Assembly: GCA_021234155.1 (NCBI GenBank)
Contig: JAJEKV010000041.1
Location: forward strand, 1,616,447-1,680,446
Reading direction: 5' to 3'
DNA: 64,000 nt
From: Isoetes taiwanensis
Lineage: Eukaryota; Streptophyta; Lycopodiopsida; Isoetales; Isoetaceae
Shown here: one piece after another, positions 32,501-43,903 of the stretch
How the letters are laid out: every line of letters begins with the position of its first letter
How positions within the stretch are numbered: the first letter of the stretch is position 1
The notes under the pieces: model-generated
Databases searched by the model: none
Seen by the model: the letters and a program-made list of their open reading frames with translations, nothing else
What the model was told of the DNA's origin: nothing
Program-made: the position numbers and the translations under genes

Positions 32501-35472
32501 TTATTACCCATGAGGGTTTGCTGAAAGATGCAAACATAAAATGTGAAATACACGCAAGTAGACACCTTAATTGAATAGGAGAAAGAGCCCATTTTGAGAA
32601 GTCAGTTGCAAAACGGTACTTCTCTTTGCCATGGTGATATATTTGAAGAATCAATTGCAGCTAGAAGCTTGAAAGCATGGATTCTATGACCTATTCTAAA
32701 TGGATCAGAAACAAGAAATGGAATTGATTTGATGCAAAAGCTGTCATTAACAAATACAGTCCAAAAGCTAGAGATCGATAAATAAGTAAATATCATCAGT
32801 TATAGCTGATGCTTGGAAAAAGTTGCAGCAATATAGACAGTCAGCAGTGAAATTAAAAGATACATGGAATATACATGGCTTAGAAATGTGTGCACTATTT
32901 TTCAACAAATGAAATTGCAAAGATGCAAAAGACCATACCAAGAGGTTCTTTTTGTGCTGTTTCAATCTAGGAAGAAGTCCTAATGCGTCCAAAATGGTAT
33001 CATCTAGTACTGCCAAAAGCACCAAAAACGCCTTGAATCTAAAAAATCCATCTATGCAGTCAAAACTTGTTGACGCACCTTCATTCTGCACAAGTGAAAT
33101 GAGTAAACAAAGAGAGGCCAAAACTAGCTTGTCATCATTCCCCCGTATGTAATCCAAAAGGATCTCCCTGGATTTCAGACATTAGTGATAAAATATAATT
33201 GGTACGTTTGATTTATGTGAAGTAAGTTTACCACGGGCATAGTTGATATTTTTCATCTTCCTTCACATCCAACACCATTTTCATACCATCTAATGAATCT
33301 GCATCCACACAATTCGATGTGGATGACAAATTTTCATTTCCTCCGTGGGTATCATGTTGGACTTTCTCATGAAGGAACGTTGGTCTATGAAGAAGGGCAG
33401 CACCAATACCCTTCACTAGTGGTTTATGCTTCACAATGTGGAGAAGTTGACAGAGCAAATACAAGGAAGAGAGGGGGCTAACCTGCATTACCTAAAAAGG
33501 TACCGTAAGTAGGCTAGCAGCTTTGATACTGTAAGTAGAAAGTTATCTGTGACAGCATACTCAAGCTTACATGAATGCTTTCATTGGGAGGATACATAGC
33601 GCCTAATAATGGAACAACTAGGAGACGTAAAACATGATCCGTCATAATGTGACTTAGATCAGCAATGCCCGCGCAAATAATGTCGTTGCAATAATCAAGA
33701 AGCTCTTCAGTCTCTGCAATTCCAGACTCCAGTCTTCCTACACTTTGACCAGATTCGGATGTCCTGAAAAAAGCAACCATTAACGGCAGTTCTAATACTC
33801 TATAATTATTTAAGCAAAAGTCGATAAGAACGGGCTGCACCTAGAAGCATCAGCCACAAGACCACCCAAGGTGCAACTCTGCTGCCTCAGAAATGTCACA
33901 AGGTCTGAGAAGTAACCTACAACCTGCGGACTCATGACAAACTTGCGTACGCTGTCATCATCCACTGTCAAAAGATTCATTAACATCAATATACGTATTG
34001 TTCGTACTTTCAGTTTCATATACACTCATGAACTGGGGCAAGAATAGCAGAATCCTAAAACGGAAATACAAGAGAATTGCACATCATTTGACAGCATACA
34101 CAATGTCAAGTAATCGAATAGAGTTAACAGACCCCCTTTTCAGAGAAGGTTCTTACCATTATAGACATTAAGAGTCAAGGTCCTTACGGCTATTCTGACC
34201 ATTGAATCTTCATGATGAAAAAACTTAATTGCTTGGCTGTACAAAGGAAAAGAAACTATTTCGTCCTGTAGCATGCTGTACATTATCAGAGAGGGAGATA
34301 TGAATGTAAGCAACATCAGCTAGTAGAGACTACATACATCCTTAGTCATTATGAAAAAGGCAACATTGTTCTTGTCGAGCTTCATGCTTACAGTTCTGAA
34401 AGCAGGAACATTTAAAACGAGGTTAAACATTAAGGTTCTCACAAAGAAGACCTGCTCTCAAAATGTAAGAGATATAAGCTAAATCATTTTACCTCAGAAA
34501 GGATATATAGTAGGCAAGCAATTCTTCATTATGAAAGTCAAATGGGTAAGTAATCAGGTAATTGACACATTCATTGCTCAATACATAACCTGAGGGAAAA
34601 AGACACTGCAAATTAGCATGTGCAAGTATTTGTATGACCTAAAACAATATAAAAAATAGAAGGATCCAACGGCTACTTACAGATAGCCTGCTCATTCAAA
34701 ATGTTCTGGATCATTATGATCATACTTTGCAATAATTGCACTGCAACGCTGGTATATTTGCTACCCATCTTCAGTACGTGAACAAATAGAGCCAGTACTT
34801 GCCTTTCCATGAAGTACCTAATTTCCTCCCACAAGGGAGAGCAAGTTAATATATGCTAGTGTGCAGTTATTATGGTTCAAAATCAACATATGAGATAGAA
34901 CATCAGTCGTACTCAAAAAATGATGGATCATGTTGGTCGCCCCAGGTCATAAGCTCTGCTATTGATCTTAAGGTTTCAATAATGACTTCCTGCACAACAT
35001 GCATTGACCATGTGTGAAGAGGACAAATGTATCAAAGCCCTTGCATCACATGACCTTACTTTATTGTAATCACCTACACTTGATACTCTTTGCAACTGAT
35101 CTATTAAGTACCTGCATTAATATTTCGCAAAAAGATGTAAGATAAAAATAGAATAACAGGCTTCTAAGTAAAATAAAGTATGCCCACATATTACTTGAAA
35201 TTTTAAAACAAACTACAAATAATGGCTTTGAAGGCGATTCTAATTACTGATTGATATTACCACAAAATGTTCTTAGTGAAACAGGGAAGTGGGAACAAGG
35301 GCGGAAATGGATCAAGATGACATCAATAGCCAACTAAGCAGAACCTGGTCAACTACAGATCTTTTGAATTCTGTAACCTGTTATACATCCCTTTTAAGCT
35401 AAATTTTTAAGGATTATTGACTTACTTCAGCTCCTCCAATGAAAATCTTTCTCGACGCTTCCAAAGCCACAT
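29553..35472 (-). CDS. TT9: TT9/GFS9-type CLEC16A homologue, 22 exons, 834 aa
   Basis: In Arabidopsis this family is a Golgi/endosome-associated peripheral protein needed for membrane traffic, vacuole development and flavonoid deposition; the animal homologue is CLEC16A/Ema. Exons on the minus strand: 35472-35426, 35111-35060, 34989-34913, 34817-34681, 34589-34493, 34395-34338, 34265-34157, 33964-33841, 33763-33571, 33482-33232, 33167-33079, 33009-32939, 32520-32440, 32287-32219, 31900-31835, 31482-31351, 31235-31130, 31059-30985, 30836-30787, 30669-30531, 30432-30263, 29864-29553. All junctions keep frame and follow GT-AG, except a GC donor after exon 17. The start GCCACCATGTGG gives MWLWKRRERFSLEELKYLID. 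The FPL domain covers residues 34-190 (ETLRSIAELMTWGDQHDPSF, YFMERQVLALFVHVLKMGSK). LLPRLKQHKKNLL is near 425 and RRWLHLRIRSPRL near 740, then LIDGRWTLAF. Length equals the family's usual 830-840. It appears intact. Confidence 0.95.
33010..33078 (-). other. 69-nt intron without stop codon (possible exitron)
   Basis: Between exons 11 and 12 of the TT9 homologue, the segment has GTGCGT donor and TTGGCAG acceptor. It is a multiple of three with no in-frame stop; retention would add 23 residues (GASTSFDCIDGF... LLA). Family alignment by memory favours removal, because LVQNE then joins VLDDTILDALG as in Arabidopsis. Confidence 0.6.
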
Positions 35473-36330
35473 GGTGGCAAGGTAATGCTGTATCTTTTAT
35501 GGTCGCCAGAGCACAAGAGAACATAAAGCAACCCCGCTGGATGGCACGGGCGGTACTATAACATGGGGTAAGCATTGCAATACCGCTAACAATGAACTGA
35601 CTGTCAAGTGAAATGTGCCAGCCCACAATCCTGTATTAAGCATGTAGACTGTCTTCACAGAATTCATATACAGCAATCCAAAGTGAGCTATATTCTGAAT
35701 TCTAACAAAACCCTGGATTCGTGCTAATTTCTAGTTCCACTTTCTATTTCTAGTTTCCTAGGCTTCAATATGCATTTCCAAACGCAATTAAACCCTTTGG
35801 AAATGTTCAACCTTGTAGAAATCCATAAATCTCATGGCCCAAGTGCAAATTTTACGTGTTCTATAGAGAAATGCAACTACGATAGAAACCCAGTATACAA
35901 CTGATTCATGGAGACCTGATCTGCAGCAGGAGCCTTGTAGCGGAACTGCCTTTGTAATGTGAGTGTCCGCTCCAAATTAGGTCATTTTTCTGATACATAT
36001 ATATGTTGGATCCGTTTCGTGAGGTATGAAGTTTGCGCTGCTGCTTACTGGCAGCGTGTCAGATTAAAATCTGGATTTGGAGGGGATTAGAGTAGCCCCT
36101 GCTTTGCCGTCTGTCACAAATCTTTTTTCTGTTGTTCTTTGGGTCTCCCACTGCCCTTCAATTTGCCCGTCACATGACGTGCCGTATTTGCCAATGGGTG
36201 GCTGCCCTTCGGACAGTAGCCCACTATGGCCCTTCCATATATAAAGGGGCATCGCTAGCAAAGGGCTATTCCTTTTAGGGCTAGCGGCAAAGTCCTAGTC
36301 GTTTCACATAATTTCCGGTTCAAAAAATGA
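35473..36330 (+). promoter_or_regulatory. TT9 5' region and a separate plus-strand core promoter-like stretch
   Basis: The 858 bp upstream of the TT9 start codon. Near its far end, facing away from TT9, a TATA box TATATAAA (36238-36245) is preceded by CCAAT (36191-36195) and an ACGT-core motif TGACGTG (36175-36181). This is a well-formed plus-strand promoter architecture, but 86 bp further on it runs into a Helitron 3' end. No clear TATA box for TT9 was seen. Confidence 0.5.
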
Positions 36331-36358
36331 CTAGTTATAGTGCCTGGCGTTGCCGGGC
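36331..36358 (-). mobile_element. Helitron 3' terminus (minus orientation)
   Basis: Minus strand: hairpin GCCCGGC-AAC-GCCAGGC (36358-36342, one mismatch), then ACTATAA and terminal CTAG at 36334-36331, next base T. The approximately 35 bp before the hairpin (CTACCTCTTCAAATTGT) resemble the ends at 2627 and 50634. The element extends to the right; its 5' end was not identified. Confidence 0.85.
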
Positions 36359-37747
36359 ATAGTAACAATTTGAAGAGGTAGTTGTTTAGTACTAAACAAA
36401 AGCTTTGGAGCATGAAAATTTGCATTATGAGGTTGTAGGAGCAACAATAGAGCATAAAATTTGGATTCTCATGAAATGCATTTCATTAACAACAGTTTGG
36501 GTATCATATAGTAATATAACAAGGTGCTGCGCACGGAGGGTTGCCCTCCATGGCTCGAGGGTGAAGTGGCTTAAATCATACTTCAAAGTCATGTTTTCAC
36601 AATCAATCAAAATTGCTACTTCATTTGCACAATCTCTAGCTTATAGTTAGAGGGAATGATGCAATACCCTTGGAATTATATTTTTAAGCATGTTGAAGTA
36701 GAACATGAAATGTAAAAGGTTGTGCATGGGGAGTTAGTTAAGGTCCATATATAATGTTCATAATCAATCTTATAAGCTTAAATGAACATACAGTATGTAT
36801 GAGAGCTATAGTAGAACATGGATGTCTATTTACATTATCAAGTCCATGATTACAAGTGTTGCACAAGGACCTTCAACTAGCATAAGAACAATAGATTCAA
36901 TGTGAAGACCTTTTATGTATTGGCATAAGAACTAACAGTTCTACAAAGTTCTATCATGGATATGGCTAGCATGCCCGTAATTAACCCGTATGTAAGGTAC
37001 AAATGTGAAACATATCTACCAGCAAACACAATATAAGTTGCGCTCCACTATATACTTATTTGAATAGTAATAGTAATCCAAAACACCTTCAAGGAACTAA
37101 ATCGTGTAAGTTAAAGCTGAAAGAGAACAACGCTTATACACTTAGTAAACTGTATTTGAGGAGATGATAAAAACAACTTCAATATAGTTGGCCTTTATAA
37201 CAATCTTTACCCAAATGAACTTAAGGTGGTATTCTCTGTCTGGAACAAATGATACATATTTTGTTGTTGTGTTAGAAGCATCCAATAGGGTGATTATTTA
37301 TGCTCCTTCATAATGCTATAAGCAATTGTAATTATGGACGGACCAAGAAGATTGTTCCCCATGCTCCTTTTTAAAGCTATACACAGTCTTGGCTAATAAG
37401 AACTGCATTGAATAAGGTTGAGAATTATAACTCTGGACGGACTCCACATCTGACATATGCATCCACCACCAAAGTGCTAGTCACATAGAAATTTAGCACA
37501 ACTCGCAAGAATGAATATTTTACATCTTTTCTAGATACTTAGTTTTATTGGAACTCGGAGACTACACCTTATCTTACTGTTGCAGTTTGACAATATCCTT
37601 TTTCGTCCATGATTTCCAAAATCTGTTTGGATGGAACTGACAAGAATTGGTCAGTCCATGGTGAGGTAAATCCTATTATTCCATTCAACAAATGTCATCA
37701 GTGCAAGGCACATCCTTGTCTAATTGCTATCCGGTCATGATTCTTGT
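36359..37747. other. Probable Helitron interior, no coding sequence
   Basis: AT-rich DNA to the right of the minus-oriented Helitron end. No Rep/helicase motif and no captured exon was recognised, so this is likely a non-autonomous Helitron body of unknown length. Confidence 0.45.
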
Positions 37748-38176
37748 AACATAAACCATTAACATTATTAACACAAACCATTGCATTTGACACATTTAAA
37801 TAAAAATCCCCCTTAAACCCCCTTTGGTTTGGGTGCATATTCACACGGGGGGTTACTCCGGGCAACGAGAGCTGTCGGATAGGCATATTTGCCATTTATT
37901 CCAAGATCTGGACCGTACATAGCGATCCTCGTTTGTGGGGTATGCATGTACAAGTTTTTGTATACCGTATATTAAAGTTTGCAAAATACTATAAGGTTTG
38001 AGAGAATGTACTTAATGGTGTTAATTTTGTACGTATTGTAAATTTTTTGGGGCTCTCGCTGCCCTACGTAACCCCCCGTGTGAATATGCACCCAAACCAT
38101 AGGGGGTTTAAGGGGGATTTTTATTTAAATGTGTCAAATGCAATGGTTTGTGTTAATAATGTTAATGGTTTATGTT
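37748..38176. mobile_element. Long-TIR foldback element, copy 2 (429 bp)
   Basis: Second member of the family at 7894-8478. Termini AACATAAACC and GGTTTATGTT are inverted repeats, and the arms (about 140 bp) carry the same landmarks: CCCCCTTAAACCCCCTTTGG, GGGTGCATATTCACA and CTCCGGGCAACGAGAGCT. The outer arm is shorter than in copy 1. The spacer has no ORF. No target duplication was recognised. Confidence 0.88.
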
Positions 38177-40090
38177 AAGTAAAAAAATTTTTGGCCTTCT
38201 TGGCCTTAAGGATGGTGTCGGGGTGTACATATAAACATTACCTAATACTGTAATGATGGATGGTATATCATAGCCTCACAAATCTAACAAACTAGAGGTG
38301 CTCAAATTATGGAAACAAAAACATTGCAAAGAATTAGACATATAATATTATACCAATACCAATATTAATACATGAGGTAGTATGTGATAATAGAACTAAT
38401 AATGAACGAGACATTCTATTTCTGTGATGCCAAATTGCCGATCAATCAAGCCATTGGTTAAATTCATTGCCACCTATATTGACCGATTGCTAAGTTGCGT
38501 TAGAACCCGATCCGATATGGCACTATTAATTTGACTAAAGAAAGTTGCTAACGCCAATTTTCATACTACCGCGTTAAACAAGAAGGAACAATTGAATATT
38601 CAAAGTCCGGATTTGGATGATTTACTTGGGATGAGTGTAGTTCCGGTCAATTATATCTTGGATTTGGATGATTTACCTTTGGGATGAGTGTAGTTCCAGG
38701 TCAATTATATCTTTAGGTACATTGAATCTCGTGCAAGCCGCATTAATGCAAAACAAGTGCGGAATTTATACTTGGATTCGTCCCCCTTACGTACCTCGCA
38801 AGAAACCCTGGGATGTGGCCCAATAAGCAAGAAGTCTAGAGTTAACATTCAAATTCTGATTTATCACGTGGAACACCTAATCCATTTTCTTTAAAATGTT
38901 CCCTAGGGGGCATTACCATCTTAGCCTAAGATTTATGAGCAAACAAGACCATTCATACTCTTAAACACAATATAAACCACCATATAAACCACCAGATCCA
39001 TTTGTTTTCCTGAGGTATTCCTAGTGCTCCTCTTTATCCACAAAATGAAAACTTAGTGGGATGTATGAAGTGTTGCTTCTAAATAATGAAACCTGGATAT
39101 AAGGAGATGCAGCACTATCTTCCACTGTAATTAAGCAACTCTTCGCTTCTGGGATTCCAAATAACAAAAGTTGGATGTGCAAATGCTTCAATTTGAAAAG
39201 GACACTAACAAGTCCTCTCACATTGTGTTAGTTTCTTCTATGGATCCAATTCCTTGCTTCGATCAATGCTCATCATCCCGCTACTGTAAACAATTGTGGC
39301 TTTTCTTAACTACTACCTAACAGAGTCTCATCTGCAAGGATGTGTCATGGTTCAGACGGACACTATTTTGTGCATAATGCATATTAAAATGTGGACCATC
39401 TTCCACAACTACATGAGCATTTCTAACCCCAGTGTTGCCACAACTGCATGTGTTGTATATGGCACAGCTTTGGGCTTGAAATGGTTTCTCACGTCATGCA
39501 GGAGTCTCCAAATTATAGCACTATTGGGATGATTTACACTGGGCTGAGGCAGTTACAAAGAGCAACATTGGGATTCATAATGAAGTCTGTAAATTATTCT
39601 TCAAACAAGTTTCTTCAAATAAACCTCGATCAGTTTTCCAACAAACCTCAACAAACGTCTGAAATTTCTAAGACATATCTGAAGATGTCTAAGAATTTAC
39701 CAGGACTCTGCCTTTGAAGAGCTCTTGGTTTCAGGGTGCTCCTTGGAATTAGAGGTCTTATGGGATGAAGATACCACTCTGCAGACAATGGCATTTTCAA
39801 AACAGACCAGAGGATGTAAGCAAAGGAAATGACATACCATTTTAAAAAAATGACAAAAACCCTGGAACTCTCATGAAGAACACCCGCCAGAGAAAAGACC
39901 CGGAAGATGTTTTGACAGAGGAGATCCGCAGAGAGATAGAAGATCTGATTCTTGCCCTGTAGAAGAAATACATCAGAAAACATTTTGTGAAGAAGAACCG
40001 GCATGCTAGTTGCCGGACCAAGCACCTGTTCTCCAAAATCTTACTCGATGTCTGCCATAGACATACAGCGGCAGCCATCCATGATTTTTT
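38177..40090. other. Unassigned DNA
   Basis: Contains a 51/54-bp tandem duplication at 38609-38713 (GGATTTGGATGATTTACYTT...TTATATCTT). Several overlapping open frames of 80-125 codons occur at 39296-40025 on both strands with no family motif. I do not call a gene. Confidence 0.45.
38609..38713. repeat. Tandem duplication, 51 and 54 bp
   Basis: Units 38609-38659 and 38660-38713 are identical apart from three single-base insertions. Confidence 0.9.
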
Positions 40091-40091
40091 T

Positions 40092-40283
40092 TTACAGCAA
40101 ATCCATGATCTTGATACCATTCTCTGTTCTAGCCATTTCCGCTGTCTGCTGGCATGGCACTACAGCACAGCCAAGCAAGAATCGGACAAACAAGGATTTC
40201 TCCCCATAAAAAATCATCGTTGCTCTGTTCTTCCACGAAACCCTAAGAACCCTAAAATTCTTTCTTCCACGAACCCTAAAGTA
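40092..40283 (-). other. Possible small gene start: three telo-box motifs and a 41-codon ORF
   Basis: On the minus strand three copies of TTAGGGTT (complement at 40272-40279, 40248-40255 and 40239-40246) lie within 41 bp. Telo-boxes are common in promoters and 5' UTRs of plant translation and cell-cycle genes. Twenty-two bases after the last box is an ATG (40217) opening a 41-codon frame, MIFYGEKSLFVRFLLGCAVV..., ending TAA at 40092. I do not recognise the peptide. Further exons to the left cannot be excluded. Confidence 0.3.
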
Positions 40284-40397
40284 AAGGGTCTCGATACTTG
40301 CATGTGAGTAAAAGAGATAAGCTATTTGTGAAGGAATAAATATGCAATGCAAAACCATTGTAAAACCATAGATAATAATATGCCATTGAAATATTCA

Positions 40398-40515
40398 TGC
40401 ACTCTAAATGTACTGATTAGTATGCCTCGTGCAATACGCCCATGAAATCATATGAAAACCATGCCAAAAAACGTATAAAATCATAAAAAAAAACCCCTCT
40501 TATTTTGCTACATAT
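40398..40515. repeat. Dispersed repeat, copy 2
   Basis: Counterpart of 9450-9572, same orientation. Confidence 0.7.
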
Positions 40516-41057
40516 TCATTTAAAAACAATCAATGCCAGAAAACATGTTAATGGGCTCACTACCTTAGGAATGGAGCATTATCTATTTGCTATTACGGCA
40601 TCAATTGAATAGAGACAAACTATTAGGCAAAATAGTTACACTGAAGCAACAAACTTTTGGGCAAAATCTATGCCTTTTAGTATGCTAAACAAAGTTCCAC
40701 AGAAATAGAACCTGCCAACTCAGAAAACATGACAATAATCAGTACCAATTTCCTGCATAATGAGAAAGAACTGCTTGCTATCTATCAACACAATGAAAAC
40801 ATAAAATGCATAAAGGACTGGAAAAAAACATACTCAAAAGAGAACGAAAGGTGAACATGAATTCTTATAAAAGAAGGACATCATTGTATTTTCAATTCAA
40901 AATGGCAGGTTTACAATGTCAATAACTATATACAAGTGGCTTGCACAATTTCATCCATAAGGGATCCATAAGGGATCCGTTGTACTTCAAGGTTATCTAG
41001 TCCTTAAGGGATCTTTTTGATGTAATTCTTCCTATCTGAATACAAATTTTATCTTTC

Positions 41058-41095
<38 letters not shown>

Positions 41096-43535
41096 CCTTG
41101 ACGTAAGTTCTGTTGGGGAGAATGGATTGGGGTAAGCTTGTAGTAGTTTGAGGATTACACCATTTGTTCTGCTAGTTGAATTCATCACTTCTTTGGCAAC
41201 ACTTTCTTCTCTAACAGTCTAATAAATGCAAGCTCATGAAGCAATTTAAGGATACGAGCTTTGATATATTGATCCTTGCCCTAAAGGGTCATTATAGTGA
41301 GCACGCCCATCTTCTAGACTTTGGCTACATGCTCCTCTGGATTTTGTGTTGCTCCGTGGGAGCATATTGTCCTCTGGATCATTCAAGATGTAAAAAAAAA
41401 CCACCATATGCATACCTTGTGAGGCAAGGCAATAGATGGAGGAGTGGAAGTGGCATGTCTTCTTGGTCGTATAGGCAATGCTTTATGGTGATGTTATGTG
41501 GAACAGCAACAAGGAGTGGATTCATGCAACTAAAGATTAGAGAGTAAAGATTCCTTTGGACATTATTTTTGAAAGGCCTACGAAAAAGCGTATAAAAAGA
41601 TGCACGCAGCCTGTAAATCTCCAGTAATGGCCTTGATGGTGGCAATTCCTGCTTCCATTTTTGCCACTTTATCTCTATTTCGACAACAGCTGTCATGTTG
41701 TGGTAAATGGGTTTATTGTCCATTATTCTAATCATGTTGCAATAAATGTTAAAGAACTATTTTCCAATGCTTCACCTACCCGCCACAAAAAAAAATACCG
41801 TGAGAGCAATCAATCTTATAGCTTGCCACTAAAAATTGAGAACAAAACTAGAATAGAACAAATGTAGAACCAATTTTTAATCTCAAATTTCAAAGATGAT
41901 TGATAGGAAGAAAAGAAATATGGTGAGAAGTCCGGAGAAAATGCTTGCAAATCCAAAGTTTGTGAGCGCACTAGTCTCCGCCCCGACTTGTTTGAAGGTA
42001 ATTTCCATTACTTGTATCGGTTGCGAGGATCGGAACCACCCACACGTTCTCACGAAGCAACACCAGAAGTATAATCGGTAGAGTTTATGTATTTTCGATA
42101 TTCTAGTGACGTAGTGAAGTTCCGAGTCACAATTTTCTTTGGTGGAAGATTTGCTAGTTGGGTTGCAAAATCTGTAAGAACCCGCCACCGGTTGTGTTTA
42201 CAATCTTCAAACTTACAAGATTTAACCATATCGGGGATAGTCCGGATATTGAGGATCAAATCCTAATGTAAATTTTTCAAGATTGCTATTGTCGCATGGG
42301 CTGTCCTTCAACTTATCCAGGATCTTGCCCGCCGGACAAAGCCGCCCCTGCATTTTACGTCAACACAGGATACCCTGCTTTCTTCCTATAGGAATTGATG
42401 TTACTCAGTACCTGCTTATTCGTTGCACCTGCTAAGCATCCATTGATTTGTTAATGTCACCATTTGTCTAGAACATTGCAAACTATGGATTATACTGTTA
42501 AAACTACACAAAACAGGCATACGTTTAGGACTTTCTATGATGGACATTCCTAACATTTTATATCTAACACTAGATACACTATGTCAAATGCAATCTTTCT
42601 TGAGAAATCCACTAGCAATGCTATTTTTCTTCAAAAATCTACTAGCAAGTATGTCTGCATCCACGAAATTTCAAAGATACAGTAGTACAAGAACAATATA
42701 GCTTAAAACTGACCTAAAACTAGTAGAAAGTAAAATATTGTGAACTGGGCCTTCAAGTATGAGAAGGCTTTGTTTAACAAAAACTACAGGGTCAATATAT
42801 GCATAGGATCCACAAAACTAATGAAAATGCATAAGAAAAAGAAGCAGATCTAATTGTTTAGAGAGATTTAAAGCCTAATGCTGCCATGATGAGAATCTAA
42901 AAGTAGAAAAAAAGAAATGCTCACCATCTGAAGAGACCATGAAAGGGTTTAACATAAGCAATGTACAACCCAGAAGGAACGAAAAGCGCCATCTCTGTTC
43001 TAAGCCCATTTCTTGGAGCAGGGGGCTCTGCTACAAGAAGGGGTTTAACGGCCGGCTCCCATTGTTTAGCCGGTTACCAACCGAGATGAGCTGGCATGAT
43101 CTGCACCGCCATAGCCAGATAAACTAGGTAGATCTAGCACCTTCTCCGCATAAATCGAGCCAAGAACCGGCTTTAAGGCAAGAACCGGCACCTTGGCGGA
43201 TCATGAGCACATATATGGGATCGGCTCACAAACATGACCGTATTAATTTGGAGGCTCGAAATAGTGCATATATCTTAACCTTTTTTGCTTCCAGCCCCAC
43301 CTCTGGAATCACCATTCCAAGCATCTACCATGGCTAGAAAAAAATCCAGAAATAATTAAGAGGAGAAGGATCTTATAGAAGCTCCTAATCTCCTAATCTG
43401 CAGCTGGGTCCATTTTAAAATCGCGAGCAATGAGCTTCAAGCTCCAAGCTCCAATGGAAATAATGAAAATAAAGAATATCGGCAAGAGTTTCTGAAAATG
43501 CATTATTAAGGCTTTTCATCGACCTTGAGGGGCGC
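40516..43535. other. Unassigned DNA
   Basis: Nothing coding that I can support. It holds a poly-A tract at 41061-41090 preceded by a short tandem (CATAAGGGATC) near 40958-40978. Open frames of up to 118 codons around 41236-41735 and 41883-42259 lack motifs and overlap on both strands. Confidence 0.5.
41061..41090 (+). repeat. Poly-A tract (30 A)
   Basis: Uninterrupted run of 30 A, possibly the 3' end of a retroposed sequence lying to its left. No body was identified. Confidence 0.9.
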
Positions 43536-43903
43536 CAGTATTCCTACTCGGGAAGTGGTAAACCCGGTGTCGGGGTTTACCACCGCCGCTTTCGATTTCA
43601 AGCTCAAGAACAACGGTTTCTGCATGTTTTTTCACTGATCTTGCTTGATCCACGCTCAAATCTCTTGCTCTTTTGATAGAATGAGGTTTTTAGGGGCTGC
43701 CAAGGTGATTTCAATGGTGTTTGAATCGGATTGAACCGTTCAGTAAGCTGATTGCAAGCTCTATTCAAAGATTAGCATGCAAAAAGTCCCCACGCCAGTT
43801 CACAGCGTGGTTATCCCGCAAAAAAAAAGTGGTTAACCCGGACATGACAGTGGTAAACCCGGACATGTGTCCGGGTTTACCACTTCCCGGAGTAGGAATA
43901 CGG
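43536..43903. mobile_element. Foldback MITE with nested palindromes (about 368 bp)
   Basis: The outer ends are inverted: GTATTCCTACTC-GGGAAGTGG on the left (from 43538) and its complement on the right (to 43901). Each arm itself contains a palindrome: GTGGTAAACCC-(7)-GGGTTTACCAC at 43555-43583, and GTGGTAAACCCGGACA-TG-TGTCCGGGTTTACCAC (16-bp stem) at 43850-43883. Two extra tandem GTGGTWAACCCGGACATG units (43829 on) precede the right palindrome. A 106-codon frame crossing the element is a by-product. Confidence 0.75.

Noticed and set aside
35414-35626. 70-codon minus-strand ORF starting at 35626
   Set aside because: It overlaps the true first exon of the TT9 homologue in another frame; the MWLWKRRERFSLEELK frame joins exon 2 perfectly.
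39648-40120. Overlapping minus-strand ORFs of 125 and 92 codons
   Set aside because: Considered as exons of a gene with the telo-box start at 40.2 kb, but no family match and two competing frames; left as unassigned.
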